From contig NC_071345.1 of the NCBI RefSeq assembly GCF_027744825.2, positions 15,253,501 to 15,317,500 of the forward strand: a stretch of DNA of 64,000 nucleotides, given 5' to 3'. This DNA comes from Synchiropus splendidus (taxonomy: Eukaryota; Chordata; Actinopteri; Syngnathiformes; Callionymidae). The notes beneath the pieces are model-generated. The model made no database searches. It had not been told where the DNA came from and was given only the letters and a program-made list of their open reading frames with translations. The position numbers and the translations under genes are program-made. Of this stretch, positions 1 to 12,880 are shown one piece after another; the stretch's first letter is position 1; each line of letters starts with the position of its first letter.

Positions 1-114
1 AGTAATCCATGAATTATCTTAAAAGCTCATGGGCCCGATCTCGGAAAAGTAGGCGAAAATATGGCTGTCATGTGATCTCAGTTCTTGACTGGAACTAGGA
101 AATTTAAGTACAAG

Positions 115-307
115 TAGTGATGGGCGACTGAAGCTTCATGAAACAGTGCCTTCATTTTCAGAGCCCACTACATGGCAGAGTCGGCTCATAAATTTTTAAT
201 TTGAACAACCATTACAATGAAACCTCACACTGTTTTTAAACCAAAATGCCACCAACTGAGCTGAGAGATTGAAGACAGTTTCATGAAACCTCATCAGCCC
301 ATCACCA
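115..307. mobile_element. hAT-like miniature inverted-repeat element, copy 1
   Basis: The left end (TAGTGATGGGC...GAAGCTTCATGAAAC) and the reverse complement of the right end (TGGTGATGGGC...GAGGTTTCATGAAAC) match, giving imperfect terminal inverted repeats of about 30 bases. The flanking octamers AGTACAAG (107-114) and AGTCCAGG (308-315) agree at 6 of 8 positions, as expected for a decayed 8-base hAT target duplication. The interior has no coding capacity. A second, interrupted copy lies at 4698-5091. The hAT assignment is inference from the TIR and duplication length. Confidence 0.6.
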
Positions 308-992
308 AGTCCAGGCCAGAGAGACGAGTACAGCGACTTTCACGCTATCTTCTTCCTCCTCTGTCACTGTTACTGCTTTGGTCTACGTCTTCCTGGATAT
401 TTTATTTCACTTCAATTTGATTCTATTTTTCTGAGCATTGCCCAATCCGGCATTTGCAACTTTTCTGACTAAACCAGGACACTTGTGTTTTGCTTCAGCC
501 TGGCCCTAGAGGTAATCACTCATCACCAGTGTCCTCAGACCATGCTTTGGTGACCAGGCAGGAATGGGAAAACAGTCTTTGTCATGCAAGAAATCGCTTG
601 AGAATCTTCAGTGAAAACAGATTCAACGTTTGCACGTTGATAACAAATGATTATATAAACAAACTCACAAATACAGTCAATATAATGAACCTGGATTTCC
701 CAAGAAAAAGCATTTGATCAGTTACTTGTGGGGGAGAAGGTCAACCCTCACAAGACTCAGATTTAAGAGGGAGTGTTTCATTTCCACAAAATCTTGGATC
801 AGCATATGAATTAAAACAATATCAATAATTCACATTTAACTGTGTTGAAATGAAAAGTACTTTGAAGGTCCCTTTAAAGAAAAGTGAACGTCAAAATTAC
901 ATTTAAAATTAAAATTACATTTATTTTTGTTATCTTGATGCAAAACTAGTGTGAGCATGTGAGACTTAGTTTCTGAGGAAAAAAAAGGTTGG
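308..992. other. Intergenic, nothing recognised
   Basis: AT-rich sequence without a convincing gene or repeat. Short open frames here have no recognisable protein character. Confidence 0.5.
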
Positions 993-1345
993 TCAGAATC
1001 AGAATCAGAATCAGAACCAAATTTATTGCCATGGTCAGTGGGGAGCCCACTAACTAGGAAAGTGTTTTGGAATAAAGTGCTGACAAAAAATAACATAAAA
1101 TAACAACAAGGCTGTTCACGAATTCAACAGTCTGACGGCCGAGGGGAAGAAGCTGTTCCTGTGACGGGAGGTTCTGGTCTGGATGGACCGTAGCCTCCTG
1201 CCAGAGGGAAGAGGAACAAACAGTCCATGTCCAGGGTGAGAAGGGTCGGCTCTGATCCGACCTGCACGTCTCTGGGTCCTAGAGGCATACAGGTCCTGAA
1301 GAGGTGGCAGGTTGCAACCACAGAGGTCATAATTCACAAAAGGAA
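993..1345 (-). mobile_element. 3' end of a non-LTR (LINE) retrotransposon, 5'-truncated
   Basis: Read on the minus strand, a frame ending with the stop at 1116-1118 encodes a peptide with ADPSHPGHGL, LPSGRRLRSIQTRTSR and NSFFPSAVRLLNS. This is the characteristic C-terminus that fish L2/CR1/Rex-type LINE reverse transcriptase proteins show just before their stop codon (family knowledge). It is followed by a roughly 120-base 3' UTR containing CCATGGCAATAAAT and a terminal (TTCTGA)n microsatellite at 993-1016. Only about 350 bases remain, so this is a dead, 5'-truncated copy. The upstream limit is approximate. The same 3' UTR occurs on the other strand at 4852-4958. Confidence 0.8.
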
Positions 1346-3595
1346 AAATGATCATAGAACACCTGGTTCTCACTTCTCAATAGCAACATGCTAGACATGG
1401 CATACAGTACTTGTAATCCAATTTCAAATGGCTGGCATCCCTTGGTTTCAAAATGTTTTGAGAGTCGACCAGAGAATTAACACTGAGTTCTCTTCTGTGC
1501 TGATCTGTACAGGATCTGAACAGATAAGGACATTCAAGTTCCAAATCTCTGACTGGGAAGACTACACGAAGACGACTCGCAGACATCACTAAGTCAGACT
1601 GCGATGAAAAGTTAATCTTGATGGAACCTGTCCTCCGGGGACTGAACTCACCCAGCATGTAGATAATGGAAGTTTTTGTAGTTCAGTAATTTCAAGGCGT
1701 TTCTTCAACAGCACATGTGTGAACGCCAGCAGGATGACAAGTCAAGCTGTTTCTTTTTGTAATTTCTCCATATCTTCTGATTAAATAGAGGTCACAATGT
1801 CTACTGCTGTTTCATCCTGAAACTAACAGGCCGAGTGTATGGATGAGATTAGACATAATAGACTGAGATCAAGACAAGTCTGTTTTCCAGGAGGATGATG
1901 CGACCGCAGCATCCCTTTAATGTCTGTTTCCTGGTCATAATGTTTTCGTTATGGTTTGGGGAAAGAAGTGAAGTTGGCTCTACTGTGTTTGGCTTCTTCA
2001 TGAACATGATTTCCTTCGCACCGTCGCCGGGTTTGATGTCTTCAGATCCCAGGTTGGTTTCTGACTACACTCACTGGACGTGTCTGGGTGGAGTGTTTTT
2101 CACAGTTTGATGCATCCGGTACACCCATTTCTTTTTTCATCTGTTTCTTTTACAGTGTTTTGAGGACAACATGACTTCAATTTGGATTATGTGTATCAAA
2201 CCATTACCACCCTTCTTCTGACCTTCTGACTAAGTAGTAGTTTAACTTTGGAGGCCCAGAATCAGCCCATTGACAACACACTTCCATCGGGAGGTTTTCA
2301 TAAGAAACACACACGTTTCTGAATAAAATGACATATTCTGACATTGTTTTATTTGTATCGCAAAAAATGATGGATGTGGAGTTTCCAAAGTGCAGAGTGG
2401 CGCTTTTGATCACTGCCCCAATTCACTTCTTGGTAACATGGAGGTAATGTCGTGTCCTTAAACCAAAAAAAAAAAAAAAAAAAAATCATGTCTTCTAATC
2501 TTCTTTTGGGAAGGAACAATGAATACGACCGGAGTGAAGAAAGTTGAAGACAAATCCAGCTGCACATCACCCAGTCCAATCGTGAGTTAAACGGCTGCAT
2601 GCAGACTTAGTCAAGCTATAAACCGCATTATCCAGGTTGTGTAGTTTGAAAGCATCCCTCCCATAGTCAGAATAAGCTGTTTAGATGCATCGTTTTTTCG
2701 GGCCATCATGTAACCGCAGTCACAGTCGGGGGATCAAGGATGAGTGCAGCACTGGAAAACTTCAATAAACTTGATTCAAGATTTTTCCACATTTTTCTTA
2801 TCTGTTTTTTAAGAAAAAGGTATGTATTTGTTGTTGCTTGAGTAGCATGGCTGGAAAAAATACAGAAAAAATAGCAGAACTTAATGGACGCAGCACAAAA
2901 TACAAATGTAGTTTTACCACCGGTAAGTCTTAGCAAATTGTAGTTAAGCTATGTAGTTCAACTACACATAGTTTAAGTTTCCCCAACACTGATGACGGCT
3001 GTACCTTCATTTCAATTTTAAAACCTCCCAAACTCCCATGTGTGTCTACGCCTCAGAAATAGTTTGAAACAACCAGTGATGATGAGGAGACCCTTTATTT
3101 TCACATGGAAAGTCAGTCGAGAGACTTAACCATTGATCAGTGAGAAATAGAAATGTGTTCCACAATATCAACGACAGCACAGTGTTGGCCGTTCTGGAGC
3201 ATCTGCTCATCTCACCTGAAATTCTGAACCGCACATGGTCATATTCAGCTCGACAAAAACAGCTGATATTTTATCCAAAAAATTTCAGGGGTTCAAAACG
3301 ATAAAGAGTTAAGTTTGAAGATTTTCAGAACCTGAAGCACTTAACAGACGATGACGCTGGGAGTGGATTTTAAGAAAGTTGGGGCAACCACTCACAGATG
3401 TGGACACAGATGTTGTGCCGTCATCCGTACCCATCTGCCTGTTTCCTCTTTCAGTACGCAGCTAGCGCCATTAAAAAAACCTAACCCTGAAAGAAATAAT
3501 GGTCGATTGTGCGCCTTTGATTTCAAAGACATCTGTGCGTGTGTCTACCTGCGTGTGTGAGTTTATGTTTTTATGCGAGTGTTTGCTTTCACTCA
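1346..3595. other. Intergenic, nothing recognised
   Basis: No gene was recognised. It contains a pure poly-A run of 21 bases (2465-2485), possibly the tail of an old retroposed insert, but no element body could be identified next to it. Confidence 0.5.
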
Positions 3596-3690
3596 TGTGG
3601 GAGACAGAAGGAGACAACTCCAGCTGTAGTTTGATTCCCATCGGGGGAAATAAGATAATTCCTTAATTCCTAGAGATGAGTTCACAGCTG
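3596..3690 (+). repeat. 95-base dispersed repeat, inverted partner of 4756-4851
   Basis: The stretch from TGTGGGAGACAGAAGG to GATGAGTTCACAGCTG is the reverse complement of 4756-4851 with about 6 mismatches in 95 bases, roughly 94% identity. Its family is not known to me. The two copies sit about 1.1 kb apart in opposite orientation. Confidence 0.85.
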
Positions 3691-4755
3691 GAAGGGTACG
3701 CAGTGTTTGTCTATGTGTGTGCATGTGTGTGTGTGTACACCAGAGCAAAGCTTGTTCGACAAAGTCGCCCTGTTCAACATAACGTTTAAGCCAAAGAGCT
3801 TCCTTTCCAGTACTTAAATGAGTACGACTTCAAAATAGAGTGGACTTATATTGCGGAAAATATGACTCGACTGAATGCAAGACAATGAAATCTGCAGTGT
3901 GAACAATAACATTGTAGCAACAACCTTGTTCTGACCTCACTCTGTATCATGATGTTTACAAGCGTAGCTTATAGAATATTCCATTCATTATCTGGCTCAC
4001 GTGGTAGAGCAGAACATGGCCTCTTTGGTACATCGTGCTCGGACAGCCAAACTATTCCAGCTTTCTTCAGTCACACATACTGTAATTTGGACTCTATATT
4101 CTATAATGGCTTTTAGAGGTTGTGAAAAGAAGATGCCTTTAACCAAAGGGTTCCTGAATAAACACGATCTAGGAAAGTTGCCCATGTCTGATTGTTGACC
4201 TTTACTTCATGTCGCACCTGCTTGAGAAAAATTCAGGATATCTGATTTCACAATGGCTCCAACAGGCATGGCAGCATTTGTCTAAACACGCAAACCTTGT
4301 TTAAACTGTGACCTAAAAATCAGCATGAAATCAAGTACAAACAAACAAAAAAAAAGACAGAAAAGAAAAGATACCACCAAAATATAAAAGTAAGTAAACA
4401 ACCTGACGCAGTTAAAGTTGTTTGCTTTTGTTTTATAAAACAAAATTAAGTTCAACAGTGTTTGTGTGTAATTTTGCAGAGAAAACTTATGATGAAATAA
4501 CATAATTAAGTCCTTAAATATGCTTGGATCTCACTGACTGTTGCAAGGTATTATGGAATCCAATGCAGAAAATACGCAATTTATTTTTCACTTTTTTGCA
4601 TTTTCTGGCAACCCCAGAAATATTTTCTCTGACATACCCCGTCTTTGTAACCCCTAACTTTTCTTAAACTCATTGAATCTTGTCGGCGTCAAAGAGGTAG
4701 TGTTGAGCTAAAGAAGCTTCATGAAACTGTGTCTACATTTTAAGCGCCCACTACA

Positions 4756-4851
4756 CAGCTGTGAGCTCATCTCTAGGAATTAAGGAATCATCTTATTTCC
4801 CCCGATGAGAATCAAAATACAGCTGGAGATGTCTCCTTCTGCCTCCCACAT
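4756..4851 (-). repeat. 95-base dispersed repeat, inverted partner of 3596-3690
   Basis: It is near-identical to the reverse complement of 3596-3690. It lies inside the interrupted hAT-like element and directly abuts a LINE 3' tail (4852-4958). Together these could be one composite insert, or two successive insertions. Confidence 0.85.
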
Positions 4852-4958
4852 TTTATTTTATTTTTTAACAGCACTTTATTTCAAAGCACTTTCCTAGTTG
4901 GTGGGACCCCCACTGACCATGGCAATAAATTCTATTTTGACTCTGATTCTGATTCTGA
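4852..4958 (+). mobile_element. LINE 3' tail fragment with (TTCTGA)n end
   Basis: It runs from TTTTATTTTATTTTTTAACA through CAGCACTTTATTT and CTGACCATGGCAATAAAT to TTCTGATTCTGATTCTGA. It matches the reverse complement of the 3' UTR of the LINE relic at 993-1115 along its whole length. It contains no coding part, so it is either a very short 5'-truncated LINE copy or the borrowed tail of a SINE. Confidence 0.8.
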
Positions 4959-5091
4959 GATGGCACACTCTGCTCTAAAATCTTTGGATTTGAACAACCA
5001 TTTGAATGAAGCCTACCCTGTCTTCAAACCAAGAGCTCCACCTTCTGGGGTCTGGATACGCGGACACTGTTTCATGAAGCCTCATCAACTA

Positions 5092-6577
5092 TGCAGAGGT
5101 TTCTAATTCAAATAAATTATCCAAAATGGAATGCACGCTGTTGTTTCAGCAACAGTAGAACCGACCACATGCCACCTTTGACTGGGATTCTTGTCTATAT
5201 AGCCAGTGAACTCTGCTAAAATAACAACAACCCCTTTTACTGATTGGGGCTTGCAGAGGAGGAAATGCTTTAATGTATTCAAGGTCATAACTCCAGGCCT
5301 TTATGTATTTATCCATTGCAGAGAAGCCTATGTTACTTATTGTCTCTAATATCCACAATAATGAGTAATGAGGGCGGGGAGATGTCCCGTGTTTGATCCC
5401 CAAAAGCCTGCGAGGGATAAACAAGTTAAACAATTATTGTAGCAGAAAACAATGCTGTGTCCAGGGAAAGCCCTGAGATGAAGGGGAACATTAAGCACGC
5501 ACATCTTGACAACATAACATCAAATTCTGCTTTGTTTTATGCAAGTCAGGGAGCACCACCACAGACTCTCTGGTCTGGTTGACCTCAGAACTGCCTTTAA
5601 TCTCACATCAGTCAACAAATAATAGAGGAGCAGCACTGAGCAGACATCACAGATGTATGTACTGTATGTGTGACACCCATGATCAAACACTCTGCAATTT
5701 TCAGACTGATAGTCCTTCAGTAGTGTTTTGCCCAAAGTGCTTTATCGAGAAGGTAATAAGATTTAGTTTACACTGTGTGTGTAGCCAAAATCGGATTTGA
5801 TCTGAACTAAATTAAAGTCAAAACTCAAATTGGATCAAAAGCTGTTACAGTTTTATGAACGAAATACCACGTAAATGATCCGTAACAAATGTGTTTTTCT
5901 TAAACACTGGTTGATAAAACCATCATTTTTAGCATTAAAATAAAATTTTAATTATGATATTTTTATGGAACTACAAAAAGCCCAAGAACTGTGAGAGAAA
6001 AAGAGAACAATAGTGGTTTCAGTTTGTCACTGATAATAAATCTTATGTCTGTGGTGAGAGGGGTTTTACTCAATCAGAGTAGCCTGTGAATTGTGACAAT
6101 AATCATTTTAAAAGCATCGTCATAAACCAACACAGACATAAAAAAAAAAGATACGGAAAGACGGCATTTAATTCCACACAAGACTTATTAGGAGCTGGAA
6201 AATGAATATGGGGTTTGAGAAATGGTTTGCTGGTTAGCAAGATTCCCAAGTTAATGGGGGATTTACCAAAACAAAATGCCCCATGTAGCGTTTTAATTGT
6301 TTGGAAATGGATGAAGAAACTGTGGACTGTTGGATTCCAGCTTTTAAAAGCAGTTTGGCAACGTGACAAGCACCTCAAGCTGTGCTGTAAAATGATGAAA
6401 TAAAAAAATGTGTTAAAAGTACTGAGATAATTCAACACAAGTACTTCCGCCAAGAAATTTATGATTTTGTGTTTGTCTACGAGCCAAATAACTCACAAAA
6501 TTAACTCACTTGAAATGGAATTCAGGAGAGGTTAATGCGGACAATTTTGGGGGCATAGCCCAAAAGACATGCTGACA
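5092..6577. other. Intergenic, nothing recognised
   Basis: No gene or repeat recognised. The open frames on both strands around 6103-6453 overlap one another and look like chance. Confidence 0.5.
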
Positions 6578-6720
6578 CTCTAAAGTTGCCCCTCGGTGTG
6601 TGTGTGTGAATGGTGTGTGTGCCCTGCGATGGACTGGCGACCAGTCCAGGGTGTATTCCTGCCTCGCGCCCAATGACTGCTGGGATAGGCTCCAGCACGA
6701 CCTGCAACCCTGAGCAGGAC
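6578..6720 (+). mobile_element. Fish retroelement 3' tail (GGGATAGGCTCCAGC type)
   Basis: It contains, in order, CTCTAAAGTTGCCC, a short GT run, GCCCTGCGATGGACTGGCGAC, CAGTCCAGGGTGTATTCCTG and GCTGGGATAGGCTCCAGCAC. This order is the well-known 3' part of a very abundant teleost dispersed repeat (LINE or SINE tail; established from general familiarity with fish genomes). The usual terminal tetranucleotide run is lost. The body upstream is absent or too decayed to see. Confidence 0.75.
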
Positions 6721-8797
6721 TATGTGCTGGTTAACTCAAAAAATACTTAGTACCTGCTGTCTACTTAAAAACCAGACAGACATTAAAGTGCTGAGAAAGT
6801 AAAAGTCCGGATGTCCATCGCGATTGCAAATTTGTTTGGACCATTTTTGCAGGCTGCGTATTCTTTCATCCTGTCCGCTGCGTGTCATTGCCAACACTGT
6901 TGAAATCTCTGAACTTTCCCCCACTGCCATGTGATTACCCAAGATTTAATCTCACCAAAACCAGCTATACTTATCGTGTTAGAAATGGTTTGAAAAGCAG
7001 TTTATTGTTTTACTTTGTCATCCATCCCACCATCCAGCTCTCACATCAAAACCACCACATAATTACTGTGGACGACGATACACTTCTCGCTGTCGCCTCT
7101 CAGAGTCTGAAGTATCTTCTCTCATGTCATGGTAGCACAGCAGACTGAAGCGATTTGATGGCCAGCGAGGAACGACAGGATGAGATGTCATCAGAGCAGA
7201 TAAAGAGATGCACCCAGTCCAGCTGGAAATTATTTACGTATGAGCAGTCCTATGAATCAGCTTCCGGGAATGTGGGGGAATCATATCTGCTGTTGTCTCG
7301 GAACACACACATTAACACACTTGTTAATACACCGCATCCATGTGTAAACTTGAATTCATTTATTCGTTTTTTCTCAATCATGCACTTATGCTATCCTTGT
7401 TATTAGTCAACAACTGTAAGAGACATCAGAGAGAAGGTCATTTCACAGTTACAGATGTATCTGATCTGACCAGATTGGTTTCACTTTTGAAATAAATCTG
7501 AATTTCAGAATCAGTGAATTCGTCCTCCTGTGGAGCTGCTGACCCGGGATGAAACACACACACAAAAAACACCCTAACCCTCCTAGAACTGTGAGCTTCA
7601 TCTTGCTCCCAACAATGATGAGAACTAAGCTATAAAGGAAAGAGAGAACATTTCGACAGCAACAGTGTTGAGTCTTGCCAAGGTGGTGCATGAGTTAATT
7701 TTGTTTGGACAACAAAACTGTTTAAGCTGCTATAAAGGCTTGGGTGATTGATTTTTTAAAATTTGCTGAAACCATGCTTGAGTTGCTACCATGGCACATC
7801 ACACAATATTGTAGTTTGTGTTGCTCTGCTTATTCTTTTATAGAGAATCTACTTAATTGGTTGGTGAGATATGATTGAAAAATGTGAAAAAACAACAATG
7901 TGGTCCCTTGAAGGGACTTATACATAGACATAGACACACAGGTTTTAACAGTGTAAACTACAGTAACACTAAAGCTTCAGAAGCTGCTGGCCCTACTGCC
8001 GACTGTAATGTCTGACCATCCAAACTGCAGTTGAATGTATGATACAGAACATGTTCTCTTGAGTATTTAAAGAAACTTAAAATTCTCTTTTTTAAGACAA
8101 GGGGAGTATGTTCTGAATAAATACAAGGCAGATCACCGGTTACCCAATTCTAATGGTTAATTTGGTTCACTTTGGTAAACGTTTCTGTTTGTTTTACTCC
8201 AAACCCTTCTGCTAAATTACCAGGTGCAACTTGAGGGTGAGAGAGAGCAGAGGTGGTTTTCCCATCCAGATTTAGTGCCTTGATCTGCTTCAGCCTATTG
8301 TTCTCCAGGTGCAGGGGTGATGGTTTAAATGTTACTGAGCTGTTGGAAGAGTCCCCGTTGGCCACATTAACTTGAACTAGATGTTTAGAACTTTGTCTTC
8401 ACAGTGATATTCACAATACAACTACACAACAAAGTATGAGCAGCATTTCATTCATGTTTTTTCTACATTGTCCACATTTTAACTATACATAAGCTAAATA
8501 CTGGCTTATTTACTGTTAGTAGCGAGTAATTATGGTGTTGTTTAGCGTGAACTTTCAGCTACCATTCCATTGCTAAACATAGTCAGGCTTGCAAGAAGCA
8601 CATTAATACTATAATGAGTAATTACGGGTCAACATACTGCTAATACAGATATGAATAAGTCGTTTATTTATAGTAATTGTTACAGAGCTGTTTATGCTAG
8701 GACCCAATTGTAAGAGATGCCGTGAGTGTTCCACAACACTTGAATCCAGGAAAAAGCAATGAATGAATGGAGCGCCACAAAAGAAGGGCGAGAACTT
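6721..8797. other. Intergenic, nothing recognised
   Basis: AT-rich intergenic DNA with no recognisable coding or RNA gene. Confidence 0.5.
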
Positions 8798-9132
8798 AAG
8801 TGACTGCAAGTAACATCCGACTTACAACCGGGATCAGCTCCGACCAAACAGTCGTGAGTCAGATTGGACGTAAGTTGAATGCCATTCAAAATGGCCGACG
8901 CAAGGGTTATACTGTAGGTACTACTGTAGTGGTAGATCGCTGTGTGAGAGTGAGATGTTGGAATACTGTGCTGCCGTAACTGTCGTACGCAATGCCAGGC
9001 TACGCTACGTGCCGCAGTGCCAAACATTGAAAAAAAAAAAAAAAAAAAGCATTTGCTGGCCGTGGTCGAAAGTACAGGTGGTCATAAGTCGAGCAAGTCG
9101 TAAGTTGGATGTTACTTGTAATTACGAGGACT
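8798..9132. mobile_element. Non-autonomous DNA transposon with inverted ends
   Basis: The left arm contains CAAGTAACATCCGACTTAC (8807-8825). The reverse complement of the right arm contains CAAGTAACATCCAACTTACG (9099-9118 on the minus strand). Similarity extends outward to AAGT...GACTGC / AAGTCCTCG. The arms enclose about 250 bases with an 18-base poly-A run and no reading frame. The superfamily is not assignable by eye. Confidence 0.65.
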
Positions 9133-12100
9133 TGACTTTGACTTGACTTAACTTGACATGACGTGATGCAGACTTGGAGACACAGACACAGACAAGATCC
9201 ACACAGCAAGACAAGACAAAACTGCACTCAAATAAATCCAAAAGTGAATGAGAACAAGATAAAGGAAAGTTCAAACTAACAAGAAGAACTAACTAAGCCT
9301 GACTGAAGATAACAGATAACACAAGATAACCAACAATGCGTAACAGTCATAAATGTTAATGTAAATGTGGTGGTTTGATATGATGATTTACTTTTTTGTA
9401 CGTACTAAACACCGCAAACAGATTAGTTGCTTGCGCAGAGCGCATCATGTGTTTGATTTACTACAATAGACGGCTATGTAGTTAGAGGCACTGTTGGCAT
9501 GAAGCAAAGCCTAAACAACGGCACCTCAAAGTCACATTCTTAAAATAGCAGCCTGAAATAATATGTATCGCACTGAACTGTTGATAGTACAGCATAAATG
9601 ATTGAAAACGCTCAAATCACAAGTCTTTTTTGTTTCACTTTATTGGTGACAGAACATAATAAAATTCCAAAAAAGGATTCCAGTCCGCCATGACTTTTAA
9701 GATTGTGGCTGGCAGGTATGAAAGATATATCAATATTGATGAGGAAACGTTGCATTTTAAAATAAGGAGATGCAAACTCTGACAGAGATAAAGAACTGTT
9801 ACGTGAGGAAGCGCGCACAAAGCCGAAGAGCAAAAGACCACAAGAGAATCATCATGTTTCATCATGCAGTGAGAGTGAGACCGCAAGACCAGAAATTGCA
9901 TCATGCAGTGACCGTATTTGCTTCAGCCAGTCATCGGTCTTCACCGCCAGTGTACTCAGCTCTCCAACCTAGTGCAGCACTCCATCACTGCCGATCCTCA
10001 GAACCCGTCAGACCTAGAAAAAGATGCTATTTCTGAACTCAACAGTGGGTTGACCACATTGTGGATAGTATTAACTTTCACTTTCTCCTTCCGGTAAATG
10101 CCAAATGTGTGTATGAATTGCTTTTATTTCTGTTTCTAAAAGTTACACAAATTCTACATCCACAACTGTCGTTTTGAAGCCTGGGATCTCGCGGCTGAAA
10201 CTCTGGTCTTGGTTCCAGAGCGGGAACAATAAGTGCTTGGAAATAAGCGAAGAGAATGACAAGTTTGCCCATAAATCTTTGAGGCAGACTAAAGGAAATT
10301 AAAGTCAGCATTGAATGAGCATGAATTAGAGAGAAAACACATGAAACCCGTATGACGAAGAAAAGATCATCCCAGTAGTCCAGTTTCAGTTTCTCACAAA
10401 ACCTCCTTTTGTCAACGTGAGTGTGTGTGTGTGCGCGCACGTGTCTGTGATCCAACCCAACTGCTCATGTTGGCTGCAGGGAGGGGTCTGAAAATGGGCT
10501 TTTGGTGGAGTTACAGCTGATGAGCATTTTGAGCTTCTGAGAAACACATAAACTCATGCATGCAAGTAAACACACACTTCACAACATTTTGAACTAGGAA
10601 GTTCCCTTATTGCTGGAACATCTGGAGCAAAGTATCACTGAATCCTGTGTCTCCATGGCAACTCTAAACCTAAACAGCCGCTACGCTACCCACCCTTGTA
10701 TGTTTGGTATACACACTGCAATAAACTGTCATTTAATTGAGAGGAGATCTTCAATGGTGTGTGAGGGGATTGGGCTTCACATGATTCATCACAGCAATCT
10801 GCAGTTTAAGGACGATAATAACATCTAAAAGCACCATTGTAGCGACTTAGAAGTAGAAGCAAAACAATGACATTTGATTTGATAGTAGCACAACGCCAAA
10901 TGTAGCTTCAGACTGGGACCCAGTTACCTCTCAAATACCTCATATCTCCTCAGATATTTTGGAGGTGTGATATAATAAAGGGAGACACGAATGAAAGCCA
11001 GAGCCAAAGACCACCTCCTTTCCTCCTCTGAGAGGAACTGATCAAATCAAGAAGCAATAACATCTCACCATGGCAGTGCTCTTCATGTATCATTGACCTG
11101 TAACACAAGTAACAGGATTTTGGATTCACTCCTGTGGACTTCCTGAAATGGAGTGAAAGATATTACAGCAACACAAGAGACATTTGTTACACATCAATTG
11201 AAACTCGCATAAGAAATAAAATAAAGATGGAGAGTTTGATGACCCAGACAGGTACTCTAAAGTTCAATGGGGCTTTTCAGATGTATCTTTTTGACTGTTC
11301 GAACTTGTGCTCTCATCTTCTTCTTTCTTTGGTCAGTCTCCTCCACCTGAGCCTTTCTTGTGCATCCTCTCTAGTCATTCCTCCCATCCTCTTCAAGTGG
11401 TCTTCTTCTTTCACCAGGTACTTCCATTTTATGACATTTTTCATCCCTCGTGGTCTCATCTCATTTTGAGTGTGCTAGTCTCGTTGAGACACCATTCAAT
11501 TGAACCAGATGTTCCACATCATTCTTAGGTATTTGCATCCTACATGGCACCATCAGCAAGGCGGGTAGCCAACTGACACCAACGTTGTAGAGAGCCCAGC
11601 CCGTCTTTTGGGGGCATCACTTGGGGGGGGAACATTGTGCTCTATCTAAAAACCTATGGTTCTGCATGCGACATGGAAGACTGACTTCTGGGTGCACATT
11701 GGACACATAGTCACTATTATCACTTTTGGAGTGATAATGTGTTGTACTGCATCACTTGGTTAATACAGTAGCTCATAAACTTACTTCGGGACTGTGAGTC
11801 TCGTTCATGATCACAAAAAGCACTATATATACCAAGTGACAGGAAGTCGTATTTCAAGAGAGGAACCTTAGGGATCTCCACCCCATATCTTAAGCCTTAC
11901 AGCGTGTGGAAATGCTGTACCAGGGGAACCATCTGATCAAGTTGAAAGCTGAAGAATGGGTGAACAAGGAAGGCTTACTCCTGTTTCATCTTGTCAAGAC
12001 ACTTTGGACCAGGAATGTGCTAGTCTTGCCTGCCTAACTTTAACTTCTCATTCAGTCCTTGCTAGTCACTGTCAAAGATGCGACCAGAGCATCATCTGCA

Positions 12101-12880
12101 CTTCGAACTGTGCTTCATGTTTGTGTGTCAGAGCTACTGTCTCTAAACCATTCATCATCGCAGGTCTCACTGGAGCCACAAATAGTTTGAGGGATTCGTC
12201 ACTCTCAGGCGTGGAGAGAGAGTACAAGCTCCCATTTTTCTTTGCTCCTACTGTGTGATCAAGGTCCGGAATTCAAATATATTTCATAGGCTAATTGTAT
12301 CGAGGAATATGTATAAAATAAATGGCAGGCTCAGCAGAGGGCTTTCGTTATCTTTCACTTATTATTTTTTCACTATCTAATTAAACAAAATGTAAATACA
12401 CAATTATGGCCTATAGCTGGAAGCGGACGTATGGATCCCTATGGAACACAGCAGTATATTACTGTTTGCACAAAACTCTGCTTAAATAATACTCTGTTCT
12501 AAAAACCTTAAGCCCACCTCTGTTGAGAGCTGCACTCAGGAACAGCTCACAGGAAGTACAAACACTTGACAGGAGACGAAGGACTGATGACGTCACCACC
12601 ACTCACATACCAAACTTCGTGAGCGAGGAGGCAGCAGTGTTTATGACACACTTAAATCACGTGTTGATGGCCGATGTGGTCCAATGCAGATACATCTATT
12701 CTGCACTGCACAATGAATCAGGAAGTGAGTTCTGAGCTGAGCTGTAACGTCTCGTCCGATGACATTTCAGATGCAGGAGAACCTTACAAAGCATTGTCTC
12801 AAACCACAGCACCATCATGATGAGGGACTTACTGCATCATGAAGAGGAAGACTTCAAAGGACATTAAAAACAAATGTTGC
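9133..12880. other. Intergenic, nothing recognised
   Basis: It begins with a short run of ACTTGACTT-like words (9129-9160). No supported gene follows. A GT/GC run lies near 10421-10442. Confidence 0.5.

Larger units (their letters stand above)
4698..5091. mobile_element. hAT-like miniature element, copy 2, split by later insertions
   Basis: The left end (TAGTGTTGAGC...GAAGCTTCATGAAAC) and right end (TTTCATGAAGCCTCATCAACTA) are the same terminal repeats as in the copy at 115-307. Interior similarity also continues: CGCCCACTACA near 4746-4755 and ATTTGAACAACCATTTGAATGAAGCC near 4988. Between the two halves lies about 200 bases of foreign sequence (4756-4958). The flanks CAAAGAGG (4690-4697) and TGCAGAGG (5092-5099) share their last five bases, a possible decayed target duplication. 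Confidence 0.6.
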
